DNA from: Betaproteobacteria bacterium HGW-Betaproteobacteria-20
Lineage (GTDB): Bacteria; Pseudomonadota; Gammaproteobacteria; Burkholderiales; Methylophilaceae
Direction: 5' to 3'
Assembly: GCA_002842195.1 (NCBI GenBank)
Contig: PHCL01000013.1
Location: 1-11,092 of the forward strand
DNA: 11,092 nt
The notes beneath the pieces were generated by a model, which did no database searches, was not told the DNA's origin, and saw only the letters and a list, made by a program, of their open reading frames with translations. Positions 1 to 6,827 of this stretch are shown piece by piece. Within the stretch, counting starts at the first letter, position 1. The number at the start of each line of letters is the position of its first letter. The position numbers and the translations under genes are program-made.

Positions 1-676
1 TGATGGACCATTCTTTTACGCGATATTGCACGGCGCGAGGCGTGATTCTTCGCCCCTGCTGGGTAACAAATAGTGCATTGGGGTTGGATGCTACAATTTT
101 AATCTGTGCACGGCGTTGCAACCAGGTTTGTACTGCGCTCATGGCATGACTGCCCATCGGCACAATGCGGGTTTTATTGCCTTTACCTGTGACAGTGACG
201 GTACCTTCAGAAAAATCTAGCTGATCAATATCCATATTTACCAACTCTGCCAGACGTAAGCCCGAGGAGTAAAATAACTCTAAAATGGCATGGTCACGCT
301 GTTCAAGCAAGCCATCACCTTTAATATCCACAAATTTAACGGCTTGGTCAGTGGAAAGCGCTTGAGGTAAGGTTTTAGCAGATTTTGGTGCGCGTAAACC
401 CATTACCGGGTTTTGCGTGAAGTTTTTATGCTGAATCAAATAATCGTAAAAGCCACGCCAGGCAGAAAGCGCACGCGCAATAGTTTTTCCACTCAGACCT
501 CGACTGTGCAAGATGGCGATAAAGCGCCTAATTTGCGTGTTCTGAATTGAATCCAAGGTAGTATTTTCAGCCAGAGATTCTAAAAGCTGAATATCTCTGG
601 CGTAGTGCTTGAGCGTGAGTGCGCTTAAGCCGCGCTCAAAGCTTAAATGCTGAAGATAATCGTTAAGATGAGTCAC
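1..676 (-). CDS. xerC: Tyrosine recombinase XerC (C-terminus beyond the window)
   Basis: XerC acts with XerD at the chromosomal dif site to resolve chromosome dimers at cell division. The 225 codons visible here cover the N-terminal SAM-like core-binding domain (about residues 1-95, containing LSFERGLSALTLKHYARDI) and the first half of the catalytic domain. The first catalytic Arg lies in SSGLRLAEL (R141) and the catalytic Lys in TGKGNKTR (K165). The HxxR, H/W and nucleophilic Tyr motifs lie outside the window, so integrity cannot be judged. The start is GTG at 676. It is the only usual start codon in the frame after the TGA upstream, with a weak purine stretch AAAGA about 10 nt before it. 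An ATG at 687 is in another frame and stops after four codons. The gene lies 32 nt after the DUF484 stop in a dapF-DUF484-xerC operon, which supports XerC over XerD. Confidence 0.93.
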   Translation of the reverse strand, partial: MTHLNDYLQHLSFERGLSALTLKHYARDIQLLESLAENTTLDSIQNTQIRRFIAILHSRGLSGKTIARALSAWRGFYDYLIQHKNFTQNPVMGLRAPKSAKTLPQALSTDQAVKFVDIKGDGLLEQRDHAILELFYSSGLRLAELVNMDIDQLDFSEGTVTVTGKGNKTRIVPMGSHAMSAVQTWLQRRAQIKIVASNPNALFVTQQGRRITPRAVQYRVKEWSI

Positions 677-708
677 TGCGTTTTCATCTTTAATATTAAA
701 TAATCAGC

Positions 709-1404
709 TTAAAGATACGTTGCCAAAGCTGTACTGACTAAATCGCCAGCACGCTCAAGATACATCGTGCCCATGCCGGGTTTAAAGCGCTGTGAGTCTT
801 TTGAACCTAAAATTAAAACACCAAAAGCACGCTTTTTATCTTGCGCTTTATACAGCGGAATAAAAGCCAGCGAAAGTAATTTTGCATCGATTAAACCTGC
901 TGAAACCGCTGGTTTTTCACCGCAGAACGGTGCGCTTAAGGCTGTGCACCAATCACTGAAAGCCTCATTCACGGGCTTAAAAGCGGCGTCTTCTGCTAAG
1001 GCGCTATCAGCCGGCGGTAGCCAAATGTGCAACTGCGTTTGGGTTACAGAAAAGTCATGCTGCATGCTCTGGGCAATTAAATTTTGCAGTGTGCTGAAGT
1101 GTTGTTCACACGCTTGATTGTTCATCAGCTTGATACTGAAAGCATGAATTTTATCGCTGATGCTGTCATTTTCCTCGGCAAATTTAATCAGGTTAGCAAG
1201 CTTGATTTCAAGCACGCGAATTTTGTCGCGCTGGGCAAGCTGTTGCCGTTCAGCCAGTGATATTGCGCCGCTACCATGAGGACTCGGTAAAAACATTTCG
1301 GTAAGTAAACTTGCGTGTTGTTCAAAAAAATGTGGGTGGCTACGTAAATAACTGCTGACCTCATCATCTGAAATTGCAATATTCTGAGTCTGATTTTCTT
1401 GCAT
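709..1404 (-). CDS. DUF484 family protein (YigA-like, GAF-type fold)
   Basis: The 231-residue protein belongs to the DUF484 family, whose molecular function is not established. The N-terminus (about 10-50) carries the family hallmark of a short helical segment with SYLRSHPHFFEQHASLL, followed by SLAERQQLAQRDKIRVLE. A helical, probably coiled-coil stretch at about 52-85 follows, and then a GAF-like domain (about 90-230) ending in the conserved-looking LGSKDSQRFKPGMGT region. There is no signal peptide or membrane segment, so it should be cytoplasmic. The ATG at 1404 is preceded by AAAGGA at 1410-1415 with a 5-nt spacer, which fixes the start. The gene lies 27 nt after dapF and 32 nt before xerC, the order seen for E. 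coli yigA. A ligand-sensing role is only an inference from the GAF-like fold. Confidence 0.9.
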   Translation of the reverse strand: MQENQTQNIAISDDEVSSYLRSHPHFFEQHASLLTEMFLPSPHGSGAISLAERQQLAQRDKIRVLEIKLANLIKFAEENDSISDKIHAFSIKLMNNQACEQHFSTLQNLIAQSMQHDFSVTQTQLHIWLPPADSALAEDAAFKPVNEAFSDWCTALSAPFCGEKPAVSAGLIDAKLLSLAFIPLYKAQDKKRAFGVLILGSKDSQRFKPGMGTMYLERAGDLVSTALATYL

Positions 1405-1431
1405 AATGGTCCTTTGGATTATCTTTAATGC

Positions 1432-2274
1432 TTACAGTACTGTGACAGTACCGGTAAATACAGTGACGGCCGGCCCTGTCATCATCACAGGCGAATCGCC
1501 GCCCGGCCATGCAATATGCAGTTCGCCACCACGCACAGAAACTTTTACCGGAGATTGCAATTTGCCCAATTGAATGCCCGCCACTACCGCTGCGCAAGCA
1601 CCCGTGCCGCAGGCTAGCGTTTCCCCGCTGCCGCGCTCGAATACCCTTAGTTTAATATGGTGCGCATCAATAATTTGCATAAAACCTGCATTCACACGCT
1701 CAGGGAAACGCGGATGTAGTTCAATCTGGCTACCAAGCGCGACTACGGGCGCGGTGTCTACATCGTCTACAATTTGTACTGCATGCGGATTGCCCATAGA
1801 AAGTGCGGCAATGGTTAAGTGCTGATTGGCTAAGTCCTGTGAATATAAGTCAAGGGAATAACTGGTGGCAATGGCGTCGGCGACAAAAGGAATCTCGCTA
1901 GGTACAAATCTGGGCGCACCCATATTGACTGTTACCAGGCCATTTTTTTCTAATTTTGGACTGATGATGCCGCTCGCGGTTTCAACACTGATTTCATGCC
2001 GGCTGGTCAAACCCTGCTCAAGCACAAAACGTACAAAACACCGCGCGCCGTTACCGCACTGAGAAACTTCGCTGCCATCTGCGTTAAAAATACGGTATTT
2101 AAAATCGGCAATTTTAGAGGTTTCAACCAGCAAAAGCTGATCAAAGCCCACGCCAAATTGGCGATGAGCCAGTGTCTGGATTTGTTGCGTGGTGAACGTG
2201 AAAGATTGATTGATTGCATCAATCACCATAAAGTCGTTGCCCGCGCCGTGCATTTTTGTGAAATTTAAATTCAT
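1432..2274 (-). CDS. dapF: Diaminopimelate epimerase
   Basis: DapF interconverts LL- and meso-diaminopimelate, the penultimate step of the lysine pathway and the source of meso-DAP for peptidoglycan. It is a cytoplasmic, PLP-independent two-cysteine racemase. Both catalytic cysteines are present: C73 in SQCGNGARC and C222 in ACGTGACAA. The family N-terminus [11 protein letters not shown] lies at residues 5-15. From the chosen start the length is 280 aa, against about 275 for the family. The frame stays open to an ATG at 2370 and there is another ATG at 2280. I chose 2274 because family members begin with [15 protein letters not shown], and the 32 extra residues are AT-rich and unlike the family. 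No good Shine-Dalgarno is visible before 2274 or 2280, so the exact start is less certain than the identity. It is first in the dapF-DUF484-xerC operon and divergent from metK. Confidence 0.95.
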   Translation of the reverse strand: MNLNFTKMHGAGNDFMVIDAINQSFTFTTQQIQTLAHRQFGVGFDQLLLVETSKIADFKYRIFNADGSEVSQCGNGARCFVRFVLEQGLTSRHEISVETASGIISPKLEKNGLVTVNMGAPRFVPSEIPFVADAIATSYSLDLYSQDLANQHLTIAALSMGNPHAVQIVDDVDTAPVVALGSQIELHPRFPERVNAGFMQIIDAHHIKLRVFERGSGETLACGTGACAAVVAGIQLGKLQSPVKVSVRGGELHIAWPGGDSPVMMTGPAVTVFTGTVTVL

Positions 2275-2385
2275 CTGCATATTATAAATGCTAGTACAAA
2301 TTGATAGCACTTTATTACAATATTTTATGCGGATAATATAAAAAGTTAGGTAGAATAAGCAGTTAGGCATTGACCTGATTTTTAT

Positions 2386-2399
2386 CCTTTAGCCTTTAG
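2386..2399 (+). repeat. Tandem heptamer CCTTTAG x2 upstream of metK
   Basis: Two perfect adjacent copies of CCTTTAG (2386-2392 and 2393-2399) lie in the dapF-metK gap. Each contains CCTT, complementary to the AAGG Shine-Dalgarno of metK at 2460-2463. The second copy with its preceding G gives GCCTT (2392-2396), which can pair with AAGGC (2460-2464). Whether this stretch is transcribed is unknown, because I found no convincing metK promoter; a TTGACC at 2370-2375 is the best -35-like box but has no good -10 at 16-18 nt. Confidence 0.35.
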
Positions 2400-2429
2400 T
2401 GATAGAAATCATTTCATTTTTAATAATTT

Positions 2430-2451
2430 TTTCAAACTATCGAGTTTGAAA
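2430..2451 (+). promoter_or_regulatory. Hairpin in the metK 5' leader
   Basis: A perfect 9-bp inverted repeat, TTTCAAACT / AGTTTGAAA, with an ATCG loop (2439-2442) ends 8 nt before the metK Shine-Dalgarno AAGG (2460-2463). A T-rich run precedes the hairpin and only ATTTCCCCC follows it, so it does not look like an intrinsic terminator. It could shape translation initiation or protect the mRNA 5' end, or be an operator in DNA. It does not match any SAM riboswitch architecture I know. Confidence 0.5.
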
Positions 2452-2470
2452 TTTCCCCCAAGGCGCACAA

Positions 2471-3634
2471 ATGAACGAATATCTTTTTACTTCAGAATCA
2501 GTTTCTGAAGGCCATCCAGACAAACTCGCAGACCAGGTATCAGATAGCATTTTAGATGCGATTCTTGCCCAAGACCCGACTGCACGCGTAGCCGCAGAAA
2601 CTCTGGCAAATACTGGTTTAATCGTATTGGCTGGTGAAATTACCACGACGGCAAATGTTGATTATATTAAAGTTGCCCGCGACGCGATTAAACGTATAGG
2701 CTATGACAACACTGAATACGGCATCGACTACAAAGGTTGCGCGGTATTAGTGGCTTATGACAAACAATCGCCCGATATTGCACAAGGTGTTGATGGTGCG
2801 CATGATGACCCACTGGATCAAGGCGCAGGTGACCAGGGTTTGATGTTCGGTTACGCGGTAGATGAAACGCCGCAATTGATGCCGTTGCCGATTTGGCTGA
2901 GCCATCGCTTAATGGAGCGTCAAGCCGCATTGCGTAAAGATGGCCGTTTGCCATGGTTGCGTCCGGATGCAAAATCGCAAGTGACCATTCAATATGTAGA
3001 TGGCAAACCTTACAAAATTGATACCGTATTAGTTTCAACGCAACATGCACCGGAAATGACTTTGGAAGCGGTGCGCGAAGCTACTATTGAAGAAATTATC
3101 AAGCCAATGTTGCCTAAAGAGCTGATTAAAGGCGAGATTAAATTTTTGGTAAATCCAACAGGCCGCTTTGTAGTAGGCGGTCCGCAAGGCGATTGCGGTT
3201 TAACCGGCCGTAAAATTATTGTCGATACTTACGGTGGAGCTGCACCTCATGGCGGCGGCGCATTTAGCGGCAAAGACCCATCAAAAGTAGACCGTAGCGC
3301 CGCTTATGCAGGGCGTTATGTCGCTAAAAATATTGTGGCAGCCGGTTTGGCTTCACGTTGTTTAGTGCAGGTAAGTTATGCCATTGGCGTAGCGCAACCT
3401 ACCAGTATCATGGTGGAAACCTACGGCACCGGTAAGGTTTCAGATGAAGTGCTGACCAGATTGGTGCGCGAACATTTTGATTTACGTCCAAAGGGCATTG
3501 TCAAAATGTTAGATTTACTGCGTCCGATTTACGCTAAAACGGCAGCCTACGGCCATTTTGGCCGTGATGAACCTGAGTTTACCTGGGAAAATACCGACAA
3601 AGCGGCAGAACTTCGTGCCGCCGCCGGTTTGTAA
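2471..3634 (+). CDS. metK: S-adenosylmethionine synthetase
   Basis: MetK makes S-adenosylmethionine from ATP and methionine in the cytoplasm, with release of phosphate and pyrophosphate. The 387 aa match the usual bacterial length. The N-terminal domain carries the ATP/Mg site EGHPDK (H15, D17). The central domain has the signature [12 protein letters not shown] at 118-129, and the phosphate-binding loop GGGAFSGKD is at 261-269. The C-terminus is complete ([18 protein letters not shown]). The ATG is preceded by AAGG with a 7-nt spacer. The gene is divergent from dapF across 196 bp and lies 450 bp before ahcY, which has its own promoter and riboswitch. The two are therefore probably separate transcription units, although together they form the SAM/SAH half of the methyl cycle. 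No frameshift or missing active-site residue is visible. Confidence 0.98.
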   Translation: MNEYLFTSESVSEGHPDKLADQVSDSILDAILAQDPTARVAAETLANTGLIVLAGEITTTANVDYIKVARDAIKRIGYDNTEYGIDYKGCAVLVAYDKQSPDIAQGVDGAHDDPLDQGAGDQGLMFGYAVDETPQLMPLPIWLSHRLMERQAALRKDGRLPWLRPDAKSQVTIQYVDGKPYKIDTVLVSTQHAPEMTLEAVREATIEEIIKPMLPKELIKGEIKFLVNPTGRFVVGGPQGDCGLTGRKIIVDTYGGAAPHGGGAFSGKDPSKVDRSAAYAGRYVAKNIVAAGLASRCLVQVSYAIGVAQPTSIMVETYGTGKVSDEVLTRLVREHFDLRPKGIVKMLDLLRPIYAKTAAYGHFGRDEPEFTWENTDKAAELRAAAGL

Positions 3635-3669
3635 GCTGTGCTTACTAAAAGTCGCTGCAGGATTTTAAG

Positions 3670-3692
3670 CCGGTAATTTCACTGGTATTTTT
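3670..3692 (+). terminator. Weak intrinsic terminator candidate after metK
   Basis: A short stem CCGGT / ACTGG (3670-3674 with 3681-3685, one G-T pair) with a 6-nt loop is followed by TATTTTTG, about 35 nt after the metK stop. The stem is only 5-6 bp, so termination is likely to be partial if it occurs at all. It is the only stem followed by a T-run on the plus strand between metK and the ahcY promoter. Confidence 0.3.
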
Positions 3693-3731
3693 GAAGTTAA
3701 AAAGCCATTTAGTATCATCGAGCGAAAAACA

Positions 3732-3770
3732 CTGCCCTGTGAGCCGCTATTAGAAAGGCTCGCAGGGCAG
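3732..3770. repeat. 14-bp hairpin of unknown role between metK and ahcY
   Basis: CTGCCCTGTGAGCC (3732-3745) pairs along its full length with GGCTCGCAGGGCAG (3757-3770), including one G-T pair, around an 11-nt loop. On the plus strand no T-run follows, so it is not a normal terminator for metK. Read on the minus strand, the stem is followed by TGTTTTTCG and resembles an intrinsic terminator, yet no minus-strand gene is present here. It may stop antisense transcription, stabilise the metK mRNA 3' end, or be a dispersed palindromic repeat. No second copy is in this window. Confidence 0.5.
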
Positions 3771-3829
3771 CGCTAGTGAAGGCATGCTAAAGCTAAAGAA
3801 AATATGGTGTTTTTTAGTGTAAATAAATA

Positions 3830-3843
3830 CCGGTGTGAACCGG
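3830..3843. repeat. Short palindrome CCGGT-GTGA-ACCGG
   Basis: A perfect 5-bp inverted repeat flanks GTGA, a GNRA-type tetraloop if transcribed. It ends 13 bp upstream of the -35 box of the ahcY promoter (3857). As DNA it could be an operator half-site pair; as RNA it would belong to metK read-through transcripts. Nothing else in the sequence decides between these. Confidence 0.3.
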
Positions 3844-3856
3844 CCTTGCTTTAGTA

Positions 3857-3886
3857 TTGCCTAAGCGCTGTATTTAGTTTTATAAT
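3857..3886 (+). promoter_or_regulatory. Sigma-70 promoter of the ahcY riboswitch transcript
   Basis: TTGCCT (3857-3862) is followed after 18 bp by a perfect TATAAT (3881-3886). The predicted transcription start, about 3892-3894, falls just before the first base of the aptamer P1 stem (3896). This is where an aptamer-led mRNA should start, and the fit of the two independent signals is the main support. ahcY and metF can thus be expressed independently of metK. Confidence 0.75.
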
Positions 3887-3895
3887 TAGCAACCA

Positions 3896-3984
3896 AAACC
3901 GAGGAACGCTGCGAGATTTCGTTTACAAAACGACAATCCCAGGCTCGGTTTGCAAGGCAAAAGCCTTGTGAACGGCGTTCACCT
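3896..3984 (+). promoter_or_regulatory. SAH riboswitch aptamer (S-adenosylhomocysteine sensor)
   Basis: The known SAH riboswitch class raises expression of SAH-recycling genes when SAH accumulates. Its hallmarks are all here. CCGAGG-AACGCTGCG and CCCAGGCTCGG frame the core. P1 is AAACCGAG (3896-3903) paired with CTCGGTTT (3944-3951). A distal P2 hairpin pairs TCGTTT (3919-3924) with AAACGA (3928-3933). P4 is CAAGGC-AAAA-GCCTTG (3953-3968). The class-defining pseudoknot pairs GAACGC (3904-3909) with GCGTTC (3975-3980) perfectly, followed by the conserved-looking CACC. It lies directly downstream of its promoter and about 100 nt before ahcY, whose enzyme consumes the ligand. Confidence 0.96.
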
Positions 3985-4091
3985 AACCGTGCCAGACACG
4001 GGATGCAGGTGGACAATGTTGATTTGTCGTCTTTCTAAAAAACATCCCTTCTGGTCACAAAAATTTCATTTTTAAGGAATCACTGTGACTA
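3985..4091 (+). promoter_or_regulatory. Expression platform of the SAH riboswitch with ahcY ribosome-binding site
   Basis: Three helices can be drawn that compete with one another. Helix B: TGGTCACA (4052-4059) pairs with TGTGACTA (4084-4091) and masks the GTG start codon. Helix A: CCAGA plus GGGATG (3992-3996, 4000-4005) pairs with CATCCC plus TCTGG (4043-4048, 4050-4054) and uses bases needed by helix B. Helix C: GTTCACCT (3977-3984) pairs with AGGTGGAC (4007-4014) around a CCGTG/CACGG hairpin (3987-3991 with 3997-4001). It uses bases of both the aptamer pseudoknot and helix A. The Shine-Dalgarno AAGGA is at 4074-4078, 6 nt before GTG. No T-run follows any of the helices, so control is more likely at translation than at transcription. 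Confidence 0.55.
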
Positions 4092-5500
4092 ATTTTACAG
4101 ACTACGTTGTAGCAGACATCAATTTGGCCGCATTTGGCCGTAAAGAAATTGCCATTGCCGAAACTGAAATGCCAGGTTTAATGGCGATTCGTGAAGAATT
4201 CGCGCTCAATCTGCCATTAAGAGGCGCACGCATTACCGGTTCGCTACACATGACTATTCAAACTGCCGTGTTGATTGAAACGCTCAAAGATTTAGGCGCA
4301 GATGTGCGCTGGGCATCGTGCAATATTTACTCTACGCAAGACCATGCGGCCGCTGCTATTGCTGCTGGCGGTACGCCGGTATTTGCCATTAAAGGCGAAA
4401 CCCTGACTGAATATTGGGATTACACGCACCGTATTTTCGACTGGCCTGCCGACGAAAGCGGCAAACCTGTTTACAGCAACATGATTTTGGATGACGGTGG
4501 CGATGCTACATTGTTATTGCATCTTGGTGCGCGCGCTGAAAAAGATTTATCAGTGATTGCAAAACCGACTTCTGAAGAAGAAATCTGCCTGTTTGATGCC
4601 ATTAAAGCTAAATTAAAAGTTGACCCAACTTGGTATTCAGTGCGTTTGGCGCAAATTATCGGCGTGACTGAAGAAACTACCACTGGCGTGCATCGTTTGT
4701 ATCAAATGCATAAAGAAGGCAAGTTGGCTTTCCCGGCGATTAACGTGAATGACTCCGTAACTAAGTCTAAATTTGATAATTTATACGGCTGCCGTGAGAG
4801 TTTAGTGGATGCGATTAAACGCGCTACTGACGTGATGATTGCTGGTAAAGTGGCCATCGTTGCTGGTTATGGCGATGTAGGTAAAGGTTCTGCACAAGCG
4901 TTGCGCGCGCTTTCTGCACAAGTCTGGGTAACGGAAATTGACCCAATCTGCGCATTGCAGGCGGCGATGGAAGGTTACCGAGTCGTTACCATGGATTATG
5001 CTTGTGAACATGGCGATATTTTTGTGACTTGTACCGGTAATTACCACGTGATTACACATGACCACATGGCAAAAATGAAAGATCAGGCGATTGTATGTAA
5101 TATCGGCCATTTTGATAATGAGATTGACGTTGCATCACTAGAAAAATATGAGTGGGACGAAATCAAGCCACAGGTAGATCATGTGATTTTCCCCGATGGC
5201 AAAAAGATTATTTTGCTGGCAAAAGGCCGTTTGGTGAATTTGGGCTGCGGTACCGGTCATCCTTCTTATGTCATGAGTTCAAGCTTTGCCAATCAAACCA
5301 TTGCGCAAATCGAGTTGTTTACGCAAACTGCTAATTATCCAGTCGGTGTTTATACTTTACCTAAACATTTGGATGAGAAAGTGGCAGTGTTGCAATTGAA
5401 AAAACTCAATGCTCAGTTGTCAACGCTAACTGACGTGCAAGCGGCTTATATTGGCGTATCGAAGCAAGGTCCATTTAAGCCAGATACTTATCGCTACTAA
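4085..5500 (+). CDS. ahcY: Adenosylhomocysteinase (SAH hydrolase)
   Basis: AhcY reversibly hydrolyses SAH, the inhibitory by-product of SAM-dependent methylation, to adenosine and homocysteine; it is a cytoplasmic NAD-dependent enzyme. The 471 aa correspond to the long proteobacterial form, which carries an insertion of about 40 residues (near 148-190) compared with the shorter form. Visible signatures are [15 protein letters not shown] (53-67) in the substrate domain, [21 protein letters not shown] (235-255), the NAD-binding loop GYGDVGKG (261-268), and the complete C-terminus KPDTYRY, which reaches the neighbouring subunit's NAD in known structures. The start is GTG, supported by AAGGA 6 nt upstream. 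It leads an apparent operon with the PF04020 gene 28 nt downstream and metF after that, under the riboswitch promoter at 3857. Confidence 0.98.
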   Translation: MTNFTDYVVADINLAAFGRKEIAIAETEMPGLMAIREEFALNLPLRGARITGSLHMTIQTAVLIETLKDLGADVRWASCNIYSTQDHAAAAIAAGGTPVFAIKGETLTEYWDYTHRIFDWPADESGKPVYSNMILDDGGDATLLLHLGARAEKDLSVIAKPTSEEEICLFDAIKAKLKVDPTWYSVRLAQIIGVTEETTTGVHRLYQMHKEGKLAFPAINVNDSVTKSKFDNLYGCRESLVDAIKRATDVMIAGKVAIVAGYGDVGKGSAQALRALSAQVWVTEIDPICALQAAMEGYRVVTMDYACEHGDIFVTCTGNYHVITHDHMAKMKDQAIVCNIGHFDNEIDVASLEKYEWDEIKPQVDHVIFPDGKKIILLAKGRLVNLGCGTGHPSYVMSSSFANQTIAQIELFTQTANYPVGVYTLPKHLDEKVAVLQLKKLNAQLSTLTDVQAAYIGVSKQGPFKPDTYRY

Positions 5501-5528
5501 CTTACTTTAAATAAGTGAAAGAGGTCAC

Positions 5529-5873
5529 ATGAAATTATTACTGGTTTGGTTGTTAAACGCGTTGGCGCTGTTGGCGGTGGCGTACTTTGTGCCAAATATT
5601 CATGTGGCCGGTTTTACTGCCGCTTTGGTAGCCGCATTGGTCATCGGGTTAGTCAATATGTTGATTAGGCCGATTCTTGTCATACTCACCCTGCCGATAA
5701 CGATATTAACGTTGGGGCTTTTTATTTTGGTGATTAACGGCGTGCTGTTTTATATGGTTGGTCATTGGTTACAAGGTTTTGAGGTTAGAACGCTGATGGC
5801 AGGGATTATTGGTGCCATCGTTTATAGCGTGTTTTCCTGGCTGCTAACTGCGATTCTTATTGAAGATAAATAG
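5529..5873 (+). CDS. Small integral membrane protein, PF04020 (phage holin 4-2 superfamily, YvlD-like)
   Basis: The 114-residue protein is almost entirely hydrophobic, with four likely membrane helices at about 3-21, 28-46, 50-78 and 87-110, and a short charged tail (IEDK). The sequence GLVNMLIRPILVILTLPITILTLGLF (about 40-65) is the PF04020 hallmark. Database names often say phage holin, but this is a widespread chromosomal family with no phage context, and its function is not established. GAGG sits 4 nt before the ATG. It lies 28 nt after ahcY and its TAG ends 3 nt before the metF start, so translation of the three genes is probably linked. The same position between ahcY and metF recurs in betaproteobacteria, which hints at a link to the methyl cycle; that is inference. 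Confidence 0.9.
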   Translation: MKLLLVWLLNALALLAVAYFVPNIHVAGFTAALVAALVIGLVNMLIRPILVILTLPITILTLGLFILVINGVLFYMVGHWLQGFEVRTLMAGIIGAIVYSVFSWLLTAILIEDK

Positions 5874-5876
5874 ACC

Positions 5877-6740
5877 ATGACAGAAAAAGAATTACAAATG
5901 AAAACGCTTTCCAGCAAATTTGGGCTTAGCTTTGAGTTTTTCCCGCCAAAAACCGCAGAAGGCATGGATAAGCTGCGTGAAACACGGACGCAATTAGCCA
6001 AGTTTAACCCTGAGTTTTTTTCCGTAACGTTTGGTGCGGGCGGCTCAACGCGTGATAGAACCATGGAAACCGTGCTGGAAATTCAGCAAGAAGGCTATGC
6101 TGCCGCACCGCATATCTCCTGTATTTCCTCCAGCAAAGCAGAAATTCGTGACCTGTTGCTCGCGTACCAGGCGCATGGCATTAATCGTTTAGTTACACTA
6201 CGTGGTGATGTGCCTTCGGGTGAGGTGAGTAGTGGCGATTTTCGTTATGCGGTGGAGTTGGTAGAATTTATTCGCGCTGAAACAGGCAGTCATTTTCATA
6301 TTGAAGTTGCTGCCTACCCCGAGTTTCACCCTGAAGCCAGAACGCCTGCAGCAGATTTACTGAACCTTAAGCGAAAAGTAGATGCTGGTGCCGATTCGGC
6401 GATTACGCAGTATTTTTATAATGCAGATGCGTATTTCAGGTTTATAGACCAATGTGACGCAGCAGGCATTAACATCTCAATCGTGCCAGGCATAATGCCC
6501 ATTTATAACATTACTCAATTGGCGCGTTTTTCCAGTATTTGCGGCGCAGAAATTCCTCGCTGGCTGAAAATGCGACTTGAGGAATATGGTGATGATATGG
6601 TGTCATTACGTGCTTTTGGGATAGATGTGGTGAGCGAGCTATGCAGTACTTTGCAAGCTAACGGCGTGCCCGGCCTGCATTTTTATACCCTGAATCAAGC
6701 AGCTGTGATTAGTAATATTATTGAAAATATCAGCGAATGA
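5877..6740 (+). CDS. metF: 5,10-methylenetetrahydrofolate reductase
   Basis: MetF reduces 5,10-methylene-THF to 5-methyl-THF with NADH and FAD, supplying the methyl group for methionine synthesis. It is a cytoplasmic TIM-barrel flavoprotein. The active-site motifs are all visible: the Glu of SFEFFPP (E20), the FAD-contacting Asp of LRGD (D111) and the Gln of ITQYFYN (Q178). The 287 aa are close to the family norm, and the end GLHFYTLNQ is typical. Two starts are possible: ATG at 5877, 3 nt after the preceding stop, and ATG at 5898, seven codons later. Neither has a strong Shine-Dalgarno. I keep 5877 because of the tight coupling to the upstream gene. It closes the ahcY operon and is followed by a strong terminator. 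Confidence 0.97.
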   Translation: MTEKELQMKTLSSKFGLSFEFFPPKTAEGMDKLRETRTQLAKFNPEFFSVTFGAGGSTRDRTMETVLEIQQEGYAAAPHISCISSSKAEIRDLLLAYQAHGINRLVTLRGDVPSGEVSSGDFRYAVELVEFIRAETGSHFHIEVAAYPEFHPEARTPAADLLNLKRKVDAGADSAITQYFYNADAYFRFIDQCDAAGINISIVPGIMPIYNITQLARFSSICGAEIPRWLKMRLEEYGDDMVSLRAFGIDVVSELCSTLQANGVPGLHFYTLNQAAVISNIIENISE

Positions 6741-6758
6741 ATATTTAAAGACTTGTTA

Positions 6759-6801
6759 CCATAAAAAATCACGAAATAAAAAATTTCGTGATTTTTTATG
6801 G
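6759..6801. terminator. Bidirectional terminator between convergent metF and smg
   Basis: CCATAAAAAATCACGAAAT (6759-6777) and its exact reverse complement (6783-6801) form a perfect 19-bp stem with an AAAAA loop. The GC-containing core (ATCACGAAAT and ATTTCGTGAT) is flanked by six As on one side and six Ts on the other, so each strand shows a stem followed by a U-run. It lies 18 nt after the metF stop and 26 nt from the smg stop, the place expected for a shared terminator. Confidence 0.92.
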
Positions 6802-6827
6802 ATGAATGTTTTTAAGATTAAAGCGAC

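Noticed and set aside
676..687. ATG at 687 as the xerC start
   Set aside because: It is out of frame with the XerC sequence and meets TGA after four codons (MKTQ).
767..1117. Plus-strand open frame inside the DUF484 gene, 116 codons
   Set aside because: It overlaps a recognised family on the other strand, has no family-like sequence of its own, and has no ribosome-binding site. It is a shadow frame.
3635..3856. Hidden small protein gene in the metK-ahcY gap
   Set aside because: I found no open frame with a credible start and ribosome-binding site; the region is better explained by hairpins.
3896..3984. SAM riboswitch rather than SAH riboswitch
   Set aside because: The P1, pseudoknot and conserved core match the SAH class, and the controlled gene is ahcY, not a methionine synthesis gene.
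5500..5516. ACTTA/TAAGT hairpin between ahcY and the membrane protein gene as a terminator
   Set aside because: The stem is only 5 bp of mostly A-T pairs with no T-run, and the 28-nt spacing suggests continued transcription.
5529..5873. Phage holin as evidence of a prophage
   Set aside because: The family name is historical. There are no phage genes, integrase or att sites nearby, and the gene sits in a metabolic operon. XerC at 1-676 is the housekeeping recombinase.
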